A DNA stretch of 64,000 nt, taken from positions 1-64,000 of the forward strand of contig CALHVX010000020.1 of the NCBI GenBank assembly GCA_938036875.1, written 5' to 3'. The position numbers were made by a program, and so were the translations under genes. The notes beneath the pieces are model-generated. The model searched no databases. It saw nothing but the letters and a program-made list of their open reading frames with translations, and was not told where the DNA came from. The DNA comes from an uncultured Pseudomonadales bacterium (GTDB lineage Bacteria > Pseudomonadota > Gammaproteobacteria > Pseudomonadales > Azotimanducaceae). This document shows, in pieces, positions 9,063-17,392 of this stretch (position 1 is the first letter of the stretch; every line of letters starts with the position of its first letter).

Positions 9063-9818
9063 ATGTTGAGCAAGTGTCAAACGCTAGTGTTGGTTGTTGT
9101 CCTGGGCCTAAGTGCCCAACTTGAGGCAGCGCAATGGCGCAAGGCGTCGGATTGGCTGGGTATGGCTGTGGTCACCAGCAACGGTGATAATGTTGGCAAA
9201 GTGGAAGACTTTGCCCTTGATCTAGAGTCCGGTGAAGTGAACTACGTTGTGGTGTCTGTTGGTAGTTTCCTTATAAAAGATGCGCTAATTGCGGTTGCGC
9301 CCTCAGCGTTTGTACTCGATTCGGGGCGTTTGGTTATCTCGGCAGATAGTGTTGCTGATGCAAAGCGCTTTGGCGAGGACAGTTGGCCAACCCAGCCTGA
9401 TGTGCTGGCAGGCTCAACAGCTAAGGGATTGAATACGACAACCGGCAGCAACGCTAACCCTGGGGTTCAAGCCGGTACCAGCTTGCCCTCTTCTGGTGTA
9501 GCCACTATCAGTAGCAACCGTCGAACGGCGACTTTGTCTGCAGACGAGCGACGTATAGAAGACGTTCAGCCAGCGGCGCAAGCAGCAGCATCCAATGCAA
9601 ACCCGGGCGCAGGGGCTTCTGCCCCCGTCATTAGCCGCGTTGCTAATGGTCCGCTACCCAGCTTTGGTGCTTTGGACAAGAACCGTAACGGTGTGCTAAA
9701 TCGTCGTGAGATTGGTTCTTGGCTCACTCAAAGTGATAGCTATGGTGAGGTTGACCTCGACAGCAGCGGTACCGTTGATCGATTTGAGTTTGACATTTTT
9801 GCGGCCCAGCGCAAGTAA
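9063..9818 (+). CDS. Exported PRC-barrel protein with C-terminal EF-hand pair
   Basis: The ATG at 9063 follows GGAGTAGAG and opens a signal peptide (about residues 1-22), so it is preferred over an in-frame codon at 9000. The mature protein has a PRC-barrel domain (about residues 27-100, WLGMAVVTSNGDNVGKVEDF), a low-complexity Ala/Ser/Asn-rich linker of about 90 residues, and two calcium-binding loops. Loop 1 is DKNRNGVLNRRE at about 205-216 and loop 2 is DLDSSGTVDRFE at about 231-242; both have acidic residues at positions 1 and 12. It should reside in the periplasm and bind Ca2+. Its partner is unknown. Confidence 0.82.
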   Translation: MLSKCQTLVLVVVLGLSAQLEAAQWRKASDWLGMAVVTSNGDNVGKVEDFALDLESGEVNYVVVSVGSFLIKDALIAVAPSAFVLDSGRLVISADSVADAKRFGEDSWPTQPDVLAGSTAKGLNTTTGSNANPGVQAGTSLPSSGVATISSNRRTATLSADERRIEDVQPAAQAAASNANPGAGASAPVISRVANGPLPSFGALDKNRNGVLNRREIGSWLTQSDSYGEVDLDSSGTVDRFEFDIFAAQRK

Positions 9819-9842
9819 GAACAAAAAATAGAGGAACAGGTT

Positions 9843-11018
9843 ATGACCGTAGATTTACGGGGTTCGGTTGCCATTGTTGGCATCGGTGAGACAGATGTGG
9901 GGGTGCTGCCGGAGCAAGGCTCGACGGAGCTGTGTGCGGAGGCCGCTCGGTTAGCCTTGATTAATGCAGGATTGCATAAGAAGGATGTGGATGGATTGAT
10001 CACCTGCAACCCCTGGGTTGAGCCACATTTGTACCACGCAGAAATGTTTTCTGAATATATGCAAATCTTCCCCAAGTTTTGCATGACTTTAAATGCTGGT
10101 GGCGCGACCAGCTTGACGGCAGTTCTGCGTGCCGCTTCAGCGATTATGACCGGGGTGTGCGAAACCGTGTTGATTACTCACGGTGATAATCCTCGATCGG
10201 GGATGACGGGTGCTGAAACCGGCCAGAAGATGACTACTACGTTGAACCCACAGTTCGAGTTGCCCTATGGAGTTGGCCTGACTAGCGGCTACGCCATGGC
10301 AGCACGTGCTCATATGCACCAATACGGAACCACCCAAGAACAATTTGCGCAGGTAGCGGTTTCGGCGCGCAATCATGCGGCCCTCAACCCCGCAGCAGAA
10401 ATGCGTACCCCGATTACTATTGATGATGTACTGGCATCCAAAGTGGTTTCTGACCCTCTGCACGCTCTTAACTGCTCGCTTTGGTCCGACGGCGGGGCAG
10501 CGGTTGTGGTCGTTGCGGCAGAACGGGCAAAAGATTTTCCTAACAAACCCGTATTTTTTCTGGGTTGTGGGGAAGGGCACTGGCATGAGCATTTGTTCCA
10601 AACTCGCTCGCTGACGACTACAGCGGCGAGCGAGTCCGGCCCGCGCGCTTTTGAGATGGCCGGGATGCAGCCTAGCGACATGGACTTTGCGAACGTCTAC
10701 GACTGCTTTACAAACGTTGTATTGGTTGAGTTGGAGGACCTAGGTTTTTGCCCGAAGGGCGAAGGGGGCAGCTTTGTTGAAAATGGCAATATTGAGCTTG
10801 GCGGTTCGCTGCCAGTGAATACCCACGGTGGCTTGTTGTCCCATTCGCATACCGGTCATCCTGGGTCGATGTTTGCGCTTACTGAGGCCGTGACCCAGCT
10901 TCGAGGTGATGGCGGTGCACGACAAGTGGCCGATGCGCAGGTTGGGTTGGTGCATGGGCAAGGCGGCGTGTTAAGTAGTCACGCCACACTAATTCTTGGG
11001 ACGCAGGCGGCATTATGA
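9843..11018 (+). CDS. Thiolase-like lipid-transfer protein (Ltp/SCP-x type), nucleophilic Cys position not conserved
   Basis: The 391-residue protein has the thiolase fold of the lipid-transfer/acetyl-CoA acetyltransferase group (VAIVGIGETDVG at the N terminus, VYDCFTNVVLVELEDLGFC, NTHGGLLSHSHTGHPGS). Where true thiolases carry a reactive Cys in N-x-x-C-x-S-G, this protein reads TLNAGGATSLTAV. It therefore probably does not perform ordinary thiolysis. Related Ltp2-type proteins work as retro-aldolases on acyl-CoAs in complex with a DUF35 partner, and a DUF35 gene overlaps this one by 4 nt. A good ribosome site (AGAGGAACAGG) precedes the ATG. A retro-aldol role is inference. Confidence 0.85.
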   Translation: MTVDLRGSVAIVGIGETDVGVLPEQGSTELCAEAARLALINAGLHKKDVDGLITCNPWVEPHLYHAEMFSEYMQIFPKFCMTLNAGGATSLTAVLRAASAIMTGVCETVLITHGDNPRSGMTGAETGQKMTTTLNPQFELPYGVGLTSGYAMAARAHMHQYGTTQEQFAQVAVSARNHAALNPAAEMRTPITIDDVLASKVVSDPLHALNCSLWSDGGAAVVVVAAERAKDFPNKPVFFLGCGEGHWHEHLFQTRSLTTTAASESGPRAFEMAGMQPSDMDFANVYDCFTNVVLVELEDLGFCPKGEGGSFVENGNIELGGSLPVNTHGGLLSHSHTGHPGSMFALTEAVTQLRGDGGARQVADAQVGLVHGQGGVLSSHATLILGTQAAL

Positions 11019-11428
11019 GCAGCAAACCAATGGTAAAACCGGTCCCCAAACCCACGCCAGAAACCCGCCCCTTTTGGGATGGATGTGCGGTGGGTGAGTT
11101 GCGATTACAGCACTGCAACAGCTGCCAGCATGTGCAGTATCCGCCTCGTAAACTTTGTTCGGGTTGTTTTTCGCAAGAGGTTGAGTGGCGGGTTGCGAGC
11201 GGCCGTGGCAAGGTCCTGTCTTGGAGTATGGTTACTGCGCCCAGTGCGCCAGGGTTTCACGAAGAAGTGCCATTTTTATCGGTGATGATTAGGTTAGACG
11301 AAGGCCCAGTAATGCTCAGCGTTTTGCGTAACTGTGCGGGTGATGCGGTCGATTTTGATATGCCGGTCAAGGTGATTTTTGAGCAGCGCACGGAAGAAAT
11401 TACCATCCCATACTTCGAGCCTGCTTAG
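11015..11428 (+). CDS. Zn-ribbon / OB-fold DUF35 protein
   Basis: The 137-residue protein has an N-terminal rubredoxin-like zinc ribbon (C-x2-C-x10-C-x2-C in HCNSCQHVQYPPRKLCSGC, about residues 32-50) and then an OB-fold (VASGRGKVLSWSMVTAPSAP through VMLSVLRNC). DUF35 proteins bind acyl-CoA or scaffold thiolase-like enzymes, as in the ChsH2 DUF35 domain with Ltp2. The start codon overlaps the stop of the thiolase-like gene (ATGA), so the two are almost certainly partners. The stop abuts the convergent mscS-like gene. Confidence 0.88.
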   Translation: MSSKPMVKPVPKPTPETRPFWDGCAVGELRLQHCNSCQHVQYPPRKLCSGCFSQEVEWRVASGRGKVLSWSMVTAPSAPGFHEEVPFLSVMIRLDEGPVMLSVLRNCAGDAVDFDMPVKVIFEQRTEEITIPYFEPA

Positions 11429-12600
11429 CTACCGGCGCCGTCTGGTAGCGATTTGATGTACAGGTCGTGCTTGCTGTACGGAATCTCGATGTTGGCCTGC
11501 GCGAACGCTTTGTAAACCGCCATGTTGAGTTCGTGCGAAATACGACCTCTGTTGGCGGGTTTATCGATCCAGCACAGCAGCTCGAAATCTAAGCTTGATG
11601 CACCAAAGGTTCGGAGCCGTACCCTGGGGCTAGGATGGGTACAAGTTTGGGGATGCGCGTCTCCCGTGGCTTGCAACACCTCACACACTTGATCAACATC
11701 GCTGCCATAAGCGGCCCCGACTTGAATACGAATCCTCATCTTCTCAAAGGGACCACCGCTTTCATTGGTGATCTTAGCGTTTGCTATCACCGCGTTTGGT
11801 ACCGTGACCTCAACATCACCTCGGGTGAGCATTCGTGTGCTGCGCATACCAATGCGCGTGACCATGCCGCGCTCGCCGCTGTCTAAGTTGATGTAGTCAC
11901 CCATTTTGTAAGGCGCATCGGCAACAATGAACAAACCTGAAAACAGGTTTGCAAGCGTATCTTTGGCGGCAAAACCCACGGCGATGCCGACAATACCGGC
12001 GGAGGCAAGCCAACCAACGGGGTTGATCCCCCAAATCATTAGCATCACGTAGCTGGCAAGCAAAAGGATGATGAGCTTGCTAACTAGATCGAACAAAGGG
12101 ATGGTGCGCGCTTCGATGATGTTCGCTCGATCGACTTGCGCTAGGTTATCAAGGATGGCGGTGGAGATTTTTAAACCGGCCAACATCCAAGTCACCACCA
12201 CATAAGTAGCAATGACGTTGATAACAAAGCTCCCACCAAAGGGTAGCCTTGCAACCAGCACCGCGATGTACAAGCCGAGTCCAAAGACCGTGGCAAAGAT
12301 GGGTTTGCGCAGCAGAGCGATGATGGTGTTGTCCAGCGCCGATTCTGTTTTGCTAGCTAAACGTTGCAACCCGTTCAGTAGGATCACGCGTACAAAAAGC
12401 GCAATCCCAAAGAACAGCATCGCAATGATGGCCCCGCCAATCACCGGGAACTGGTTGATCAGTTCCCAATAAGACTGCAACGACTCGGGTATCCAAGCAT
12501 CAACGTTTAGCGGTTGATCACCTAGGGTGCTGGTGTAAATGTCGGGTTCTGCATCTGCCGCAGCGGGTGGGGCGGGGGTTGTACCAAGAGCATCAGCCAA
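11425..12600 (-). CDS. MscS family small-conductance mechanosensitive channel
   Basis: The 391-residue inner-membrane channel has a cytosolic or periplasmic N-terminal tail of about 50 residues and five hydrophobic segments. The pore helix and beta domain show GIVGIAVGFAAKDTLANLFS and then SGLFIVADAPYKMGDYI, with VTVPNAVIANAKITNESGG downstream. The pore-lining Gly/Ala pattern is typical of MscS and releases solutes on osmotic downshift. The only in-frame start upstream of the first helix is TTG at 12600, with no clear Shine-Dalgarno sequence, so the exact N terminus is uncertain. It is longer than E. coli MscS (286 residues), mainly through extra N-terminal helices. Confidence 0.92.
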   Translation of the reverse strand: MADALGTTPAPPAAADAEPDIYTSTLGDQPLNVDAWIPESLQSYWELINQFPVIGGAIIAMLFFGIALFVRVILLNGLQRLASKTESALDNTIIALLRKPIFATVFGLGLYIAVLVARLPFGGSFVINVIATYVVVTWMLAGLKISTAILDNLAQVDRANIIEARTIPLFDLVSKLIILLLASYVMLMIWGINPVGWLASAGIVGIAVGFAAKDTLANLFSGLFIVADAPYKMGDYINLDSGERGMVTRIGMRSTRMLTRGDVEVTVPNAVIANAKITNESGGPFEKMRIRIQVGAAYGSDVDQVCEVLQATGDAHPQTCTHPSPRVRLRTFGASSLDFELLCWIDKPANRGRISHELNMAVYKAFAQANIEIPYSKHDLYIKSLPDGAGS

Positions 12601-12717
12601 GGGTGGATTCGCTTAGTGGCGATAGTTGTCGGGTAGCTTACGGCAATTGATGTCTGGGCTAAAGTTTGCGTTATAAAGTCGAGCTAAAGAGTAGCAACCT
12701 CTTTATCCCTAGTCGGT

Positions 12718-13200
12718 TTAGAAGTGGCGAGTCAGCCGGATGCCGTCATTGGATAGGCTAACTTGCTGGTTCCAGCGTCGTTGCCAAACCAGAGCAATAC
12801 CGGATTCTTCACCTTTGGCGCGTCCAAAGTACAAGCTCTCACCTACCTGCCAACCGATGAGTCGAGTTGCGTGATTTAGATAGTAACGGTTGACGCCTAG
12901 GGCATAGCGGCTGCGAATTTGCACTGGAGGGTTGGCTCGTTCATCGAGTAGGCGTAACGCATCAATCTCTTGGTCGGTCCAAAGAATAGGTTTGGGTTCT
13001 TCACCTTTATCTTCTGCAGCAAATGCGGCTTGGGTTGCGCTAATAATAAGTGCGGCCGCCGCAACAAGCCGTATGGCCTGCCGTTTGCAGGAAAGCCAAC
13101 GGTTGGGTGTTTCTATCTTGGTGGCGGTGTCGTTCGTGGTGTCGTTCGTGGTGTAGTTCGCCGTGTTAGCGGCTTTGTTGCTTATTTTTGCTGTTAGCAT
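12718..13200 (-). CDS. Small exported protein of unknown function
   Basis: I prefer the ATG at 13200, which gives about 160 residues; an ATG at 13272 is also in frame. The protein has an unusually polar Asn/Thr-rich head (T-N-D-T repeated), then a positively charged hydrophobic signal (RQAIRLVAAAALIISATQAAFA) with likely cleavage after AFA. The mature part is about 100 residues. It contains PILWTDQEIDALRLL and RYALGVNRYYLNHATRLIGW and ends with a beta-strand-like segment finishing in Phe. That ending resembles an outer-membrane strand but the protein is too short to be a barrel. No family is recognised. Confidence 0.6.
   Translation of the reverse strand: MLTAKISNKAANTANYTTNDTTNDTATKIETPNRWLSCKRQAIRLVAAAALIISATQAAFAAEDKGEEPKPILWTDQEIDALRLLDERANPPVQIRSRYALGVNRYYLNHATRLIGWQVGESLYFGRAKGEESGIALVWQRRWNQQVSLSNDGIRLTRHF
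13126..13161. repeat. 12-bp tandem repeat inside the small exported protein gene
   Basis: GGTGTCGTTCGT occurs twice exactly (13126-13137, 13138-13149) and a third time with two changes (13150-13161). On the minus strand it encodes repeated Thr-Asn-Asp-Thr in the polar head before the signal peptide. Such repeats vary by slippage without breaking the frame. Confidence 0.85.
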
Positions 13201-13451
13201 GTTGATGACTGCCTCGATCCATCTTCCATTGATGCATTGTCTCAGCAAAAGATGCAGAGATTCTGTTAACAAAGGGGAGTCTGGTGAAGAAAAAGTGGTT
13301 TGTGACTGATTACTGTCCTATTTTGGGCGGGTGAGGGTTAGTAGTTACTAACTTTCAAGGGTTTTGAGTAGGTGATAGGTATACTTGGGCCTGTGGAAGT
13401 CGTTTTTCAACCTACTTTCTTAGTGGGTTCGTTTTGCACGGTTAGCGGGGA

Positions 13452-14489
13452 ATGGGGATGCTGAAGTCGATTCAATTAGGGGAGCGTAGCGGGCTGCGCG
13501 TGTCTGAGCTGTGTTTGGGAACCATGAACTTTGGGGAACCGGGTCGTGGCCATCAGGGGGATTGGACCTTAGGGTTGGAAGAGGCACGACCGATATTTAA
13601 AGCGGCCATAGACAACGGTCTTTACTATTTTGATTGCGCAGATGTCTATGGTCTTGGTGCTACCGAACAAGTCGTTGGGCAGCTGCTGCGCGAGTTGCTG
13701 CCACGGCAGGACTACGTTCTTGCGACCAAGGTGGCGATGCCGATGGGCAAAGGTCCCAACAATGCTGGCTTGTCACGCAAGCACATCATGGAGGGCGTGG
13801 ATGCGAGCCTAAAACGTCTGGGTCATGACTACGTAGACCACCTTGTTATCCACCGACACCCGCATGGCGTGCCCGGTCACATCGACGTGCCAATTGAAGA
13901 AACCCTCGAAGCCTTACATGACGTCGTCAAGGCGGGTAAGGCGCTTTATCTTGGCGGCTCGTCCATGTTTGCCTGGCAGTTTGCTGAGCTGCAACACACG
14001 GCAGTGGCCAATGGTTGGACCCCTTTTATATCGATGCAGAATCACTATAACCTCATCTACCGAGAAGAAGAGCGGGAGATGTTGCCCTATTGCGAGCAAT
14101 CGGGTGTTGCGGTTACCCCTTGGTCGCCGCTGGCACGTGGGATTCTTGCGGGGGCTTATGCGGGTGGTCTGGATAAAGGATCCACAGCGCGTTCTACTGG
14201 TGTTGATCGTAAGCGGACAGAAGGTCTGTATCGCGGAGAGATGGATTTCCAGATTGCGCAGCGTGTTATCGAAACCGCAGAGAAATACCAAAAAACACCG
14301 GCGCAGATAGCGGTGGCTTGGTTGCTGCACAAACCCGCGGTGCATGCACCCATTGTTGGTGTATCAAAAGTTAGCCAGTTGGAACAGTTGGTTGATGCCG
14401 CTAACATCGAATTGACCGTAGAAGACATGAACTACCTTGAAGAACTTTACCAGCCGTTAGAGAATTTGCTCTCTATCGGTTACTCATAA
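13452..14489 (+). CDS. Aldo/keto reductase
   Basis: A 345-residue TIM-barrel NADPH-dependent reductase of the potassium-channel-beta / YajO-type branch. The catalytic tetrad is visible: Asp and Tyr in YFDCADVYGLGATE, Lys in VLATKVAMP, and His in DHLVIHRHPHG. The C-terminal cofactor segment is HAPIVGVSKVSQLEQLVDAA. An ATG at 13458 in the same frame is an equally possible start; G-rich sequence precedes both. It leads an operon with an MDR-type oxidoreductase (22 nt gap) and an SDR (1 nt overlap), which suggests stepwise reduction or oxidation of one compound class. Confidence 0.9.
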   Translation: MGMLKSIQLGERSGLRVSELCLGTMNFGEPGRGHQGDWTLGLEEARPIFKAAIDNGLYYFDCADVYGLGATEQVVGQLLRELLPRQDYVLATKVAMPMGKGPNNAGLSRKHIMEGVDASLKRLGHDYVDHLVIHRHPHGVPGHIDVPIEETLEALHDVVKAGKALYLGGSSMFAWQFAELQHTAVANGWTPFISMQNHYNLIYREEEREMLPYCEQSGVAVTPWSPLARGILAGAYAGGLDKGSTARSTGVDRKRTEGLYRGEMDFQIAQRVIETAEKYQKTPAQIAVAWLLHKPAVHAPIVGVSKVSQLEQLVDAANIELTVEDMNYLEELYQPLENLLSIGYS

Positions 14490-14511
14490 CATAAATAGGA
14501 CACTACCTAAC

Positions 14512-15507
14512 ATGCAAAGCAAAGAAGTACGACTCGCCTCGAGACCAGTCGGTATGCCCAAGACTAGCGATTTTGAGATCGCCACCGTTGATCTCCGCGA
14601 GCCAGGCGAAGGTGAGATTCAGGTGCGCAACGTCAGCATGTCGGTAGACCCCTATATGCGCGGCCGTATGGTTGACCGCAAAAGCTACGTACCACCTTTT
14701 GCCATTGGCGAAGTCTTGACCGGTGGTTGCATTGGTCGCGTTGTAAAATCAAACGCGAAGGGCTTTAACGAAGGTGACCATGTATCCAGCATGTATGGCT
14801 GGCGCGAAGGTTATACCGAAAGTGCTGAGGGCATCGAAAAATTGGGCGAGCTGACAGCGCCTGCCTCCGCGTATCTTGGTGTGCTAGGTATGCCCGGTAT
14901 GACCGCCTACGCTGGTCTGCTGGAAGTTGGTGCGTTGAAAGATGGCGAAACGGTGTTTGTGTCTGGTGCAGCCGGTGCAGTGGGCAGCATTGTTGGTCAG
15001 ATTGCGAAGTTGCGCGGTTGCCACGTGCTTGGTAGCGCGGGTAACGCGGAAAAGGTCTCATGGTTGCAAGATGAGCTTGGGTTCGACTACGCCTTCAACT
15101 ACAACGAGGGCAACATCCTGCAGCACTTGCGCGAAGGTGCTCCCAAAGGGTTGGATGTGTACTTCGACAACGTTGGTGGTGAGCATCTGCAAGCGGCCAT
15201 TACCCACATGCGCCAGTTCGGCCGGATTCCCTTGTGTGGGGCCATCTCTGCCTACAACGATACAGAAGCAGCGCCAGGACCGAATAACCTGTCTATTGCC
15301 ATTGGCTTGGGTTTGACGCTGCGAGGTTTCATCGTGTCTCACTTTAACCATCTAGGTCAGCAGTTTCGTGACGAGATGGGCGCTTGGGTCAGCAGCGGTC
15401 AGATCAAGTACCAAGAAACGGTGTACGAAGGTGTTGAGAAAGCACCGGATGCCTTTATTGGTCTGTTCACCGGTGCGAACACCGGCAAGATGATCGTGAA
15501 CTTCTAA
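14512..15507 (+). CDS. NADP-dependent MDR oxidoreductase (PTGR / CurA-like enone reductase)
   Basis: The 331-residue zinc-free medium-chain reductase belongs to the leukotriene B4 dehydrogenase / CurA branch. The early motif SMSVDPYMRGRM is diagnostic, the nucleotide-binding loop is VSGAAGAVGSIVGQIAK (about residues 150-166), and VYFDNVGGEHL follows. Family members reduce the double bond of alpha,beta-unsaturated ketones with NADPH. It has the full normal length and lacks the zinc ligands of alcohol dehydrogenases. The next gene starts within its stop codon (TAATG). Confidence 0.9.
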   Translation: MQSKEVRLASRPVGMPKTSDFEIATVDLREPGEGEIQVRNVSMSVDPYMRGRMVDRKSYVPPFAIGEVLTGGCIGRVVKSNAKGFNEGDHVSSMYGWREGYTESAEGIEKLGELTAPASAYLGVLGMPGMTAYAGLLEVGALKDGETVFVSGAAGAVGSIVGQIAKLRGCHVLGSAGNAEKVSWLQDELGFDYAFNYNEGNILQHLREGAPKGLDVYFDNVGGEHLQAAITHMRQFGRIPLCGAISAYNDTEAAPGPNNLSIAIGLGLTLRGFIVSHFNHLGQQFRDEMGAWVSSGQIKYQETVYEGVEKAPDAFIGLFTGANTGKMIVNF

Positions 15508-16358
15508 TGCGTTTAGCCGGGAAGGTTGCGCTGGTCACGGCAGCGGGTCGAGGGATTGGTCGCGGTACCGCAGAATGTCTGGCACGAGAGGGCGCCAATA
15601 TTGTGGTGAACTCCTACAGTCCGGATACCACGGAAGCGACGGCCGAACTGGTTCGTGCGCACGGCGTGCAAGCGTTGGCTTTCCCTGGTGATGTCACCGA
15701 TGCAAGTGTCATCACCAAGCTGATGGAGGCTAGCCTTGCGGAGTTTGGCCAGCTAGATATTTTGGTGAACAACGTGGGTGCGGGGCCGAAAGAGGGCAAG
15801 GCGCCAGATTCTGGCCCCCTAGGGCCCGTTGCCGCCCTTTGGGATTCGTTGTACGACCAAAACCTGCGTGCGGCTGTGCTGATGATGGAAACCGTTATAC
15901 CGCATATGGTTGAACGTCGATTTGGCAAGATCATCAATATCTCGTCCATTGCGGGTCGAACCTCAATGTCGGATAAGTTGTTGGCGACCTTGATTCACCC
16001 GTCGTACGGTGCGATGAAGGCGGCGTTGGTTTCTTACACGCAAACGTTGGCCGAGATGCTTGGGCAGCACAATATCAATGTGAATGCGGTTTGCCCTGGT
16101 ATTGTGTACACCGATGCCTGGGAGAAAAACGCTAAGGTTGCGATCAAAGCGTTTCCAGAATTTGCTGGTCGTGAACCACGAGAATGGTTTGAGGGCATCG
16201 CGCGCGGAGACTATCCGCATCTGTTTGATCGTACGCCTATGCGGCGGGAGCAAACGGTAGACGATATTGGTCGTGCGGTAACCTTTCTTGCTAGCGAAGA
16301 TTCCATGAACATCACGGGGCAATCGCTGATGGTTGATGGTGGCATGGTTAAGCTCTAG
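15507..16358 (+). CDS. SDR family oxidoreductase
   Basis: A 283-residue classical SDR with TAAGRGIGRGTA (cofactor loop), NNVGAG, the Ser in INISSIAGRT and the Tyr-Lys pair in SYGAMKAAL. An insertion of about 15 residues after NNVG (EGKAPDSGPLGP) is longer than usual. The C terminus ends FLASEDSMNITGQSLMVDGG, as in 3-oxoacyl-ACP reductase-like members. Its start overlaps the stop of the MDR gene by one base, so it is the third gene of the aldo/keto reductase operon. The substrate is unknown. Confidence 0.9.
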   Translation: MRLAGKVALVTAAGRGIGRGTAECLAREGANIVVNSYSPDTTEATAELVRAHGVQALAFPGDVTDASVITKLMEASLAEFGQLDILVNNVGAGPKEGKAPDSGPLGPVAALWDSLYDQNLRAAVLMMETVIPHMVERRFGKIINISSIAGRTSMSDKLLATLIHPSYGAMKAALVSYTQTLAEMLGQHNINVNAVCPGIVYTDAWEKNAKVAIKAFPEFAGREPREWFEGIARGDYPHLFDRTPMRREQTVDDIGRAVTFLASEDSMNITGQSLMVDGGMVKL

Positions 16359-16370
16359 AGCCTAGAGCTC
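16352..16370. other. Inverted repeat between convergent genes
   Basis: AGCTCTAG and its exact complement CTAGAGCT flank the triplet AGC, spanning the stop codons of the SDR and the dioxygenase genes. There is no T-run on either side, so termination is possible but not supported. Confidence 0.4.
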
Positions 16371-17232
16371 ACACCGGTACATCACCACAGATGGTCACTC
16401 GCTCAACCACGCGTCGCGCAGGCCAGTAGTCGGATGCAGCGTAGTGTTGGCAAGCGCGATTATCCCAAAAAGCGATGGAGTCGGGTTGCCACCGAAAGCG
16501 GCATTGATATTCAGGCACGCGTGCTTGGGCGTACAGTAGCTCAAGCAGGGATTCGCTTTGTGCAGCATCCAGGCCGTCGATCTCTTTGGTGAAAGCGCGA
16601 TTGACGTACAGGCTTTTCTCACCCGTTTCAGGGTGTGTCCTGACCACCGGATGGTGTGGGTTGGGGTAGGTGGCATCAAACTTGGCAACCTCCTCGGCGG
16701 ATGCGCCGTTAGAAAATAGGCCCTGGCGAAAGTTGTTGAAGTCGTGCCTGGCGGTTAGTCCTTCTAGCTTGGCTTGTATATCTTCCGGTAGCCCATTGTA
16801 GGCCGCTGCCATATCGCAAAATAGGGTGTCGCCACCATAATCGGGCGTTTGCAAGGCTCTCAATATCGAACCTAGCGAAGGTTGTAAACGCCAGGTGACA
16901 TCGGAGTGCCAAACGTTTTCTTTGCCTGGAGACGACTCGTCGTGGGTGATACTTAGCACCTCAGGATACCCGGGTTTTTCGGGCGCAAAAGGGTGTACCT
17001 CAAGGTCACCAAACCAGCGCGCAAAGCGTAAGTGATCTTCAGTCGTAATGGCTTGGTCGCGAAAAAATATGACCCGCCACTCTAACAGCGCACGCTGTAC
17101 CTCTTGCATTACCGCATCGCTTAGTGTGTCGCGCAGGTCAATATTGCTAATTTCTGCGCCGATAGTGCCCGTGAGCGGGGAGACGTTGAGGGTTTGGTAA
17201 TCGCTTGCTGGGCGGTATTGGACCTGGCTCAT
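16369..17232 (-). CDS. TauD/TfdA family Fe(II)/2-oxoglutarate dioxygenase
   Basis: A 287-residue enzyme with the facial triad of this family: His and Asp in NVWHSDVTW (about residues 101-105) and the distal His in RACQHYAASDYWP, followed by the 2-oxoglutarate-binding Arg in PARRVVERVTICGD. The N terminus has LTGTIGAEISNIDLRD, matching taurine dioxygenase-like proteins. It hydroxylates an unknown substrate, often releasing sulfite, an ether-linked group or an aldehyde. It is transcribed alone, divergent from a DHRS1-like SDR across a 160-nt gap. Confidence 0.92.
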   Translation of the reverse strand: MSQVQYRPASDYQTLNVSPLTGTIGAEISNIDLRDTLSDAVMQEVQRALLEWRVIFFRDQAITTEDHLRFARWFGDLEVHPFAPEKPGYPEVLSITHDESSPGKENVWHSDVTWRLQPSLGSILRALQTPDYGGDTLFCDMAAAYNGLPEDIQAKLEGLTARHDFNNFRQGLFSNGASAEEVAKFDATYPNPHHPVVRTHPETGEKSLYVNRAFTKEIDGLDAAQSESLLELLYAQARVPEYQCRFRWQPDSIAFWDNRACQHYAASDYWPARRVVERVTICGDVPV

Positions 17233-17392
17233 GGCACCTCTCGAGGATTGTTTAAGACCTGAGTTAGAGCCTTGTGGCTCTGTGTAAGGCGAGTCTAACG
17301 CAATCGGCGGCTATTTTGCTGGCGCCTGTGCCATTAGCAGTGCTTCGGCTGTTATAGTCGGGGTTTGGTTAAAATCATAAAGGGCAAAGAAG

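Noticed and set aside
10137-10601. Antisense open frame of 154 codons
   Set aside because: It is opposite the thiolase-like gene, and its Cys/His-rich sequence looks like reverse reading of conserved codons.
13126-13161. 12-bp repeats as a CRISPR or operator array
   Set aside because: Only three units with no spacers, in frame within a coding sequence, so they are simple coding repeats.
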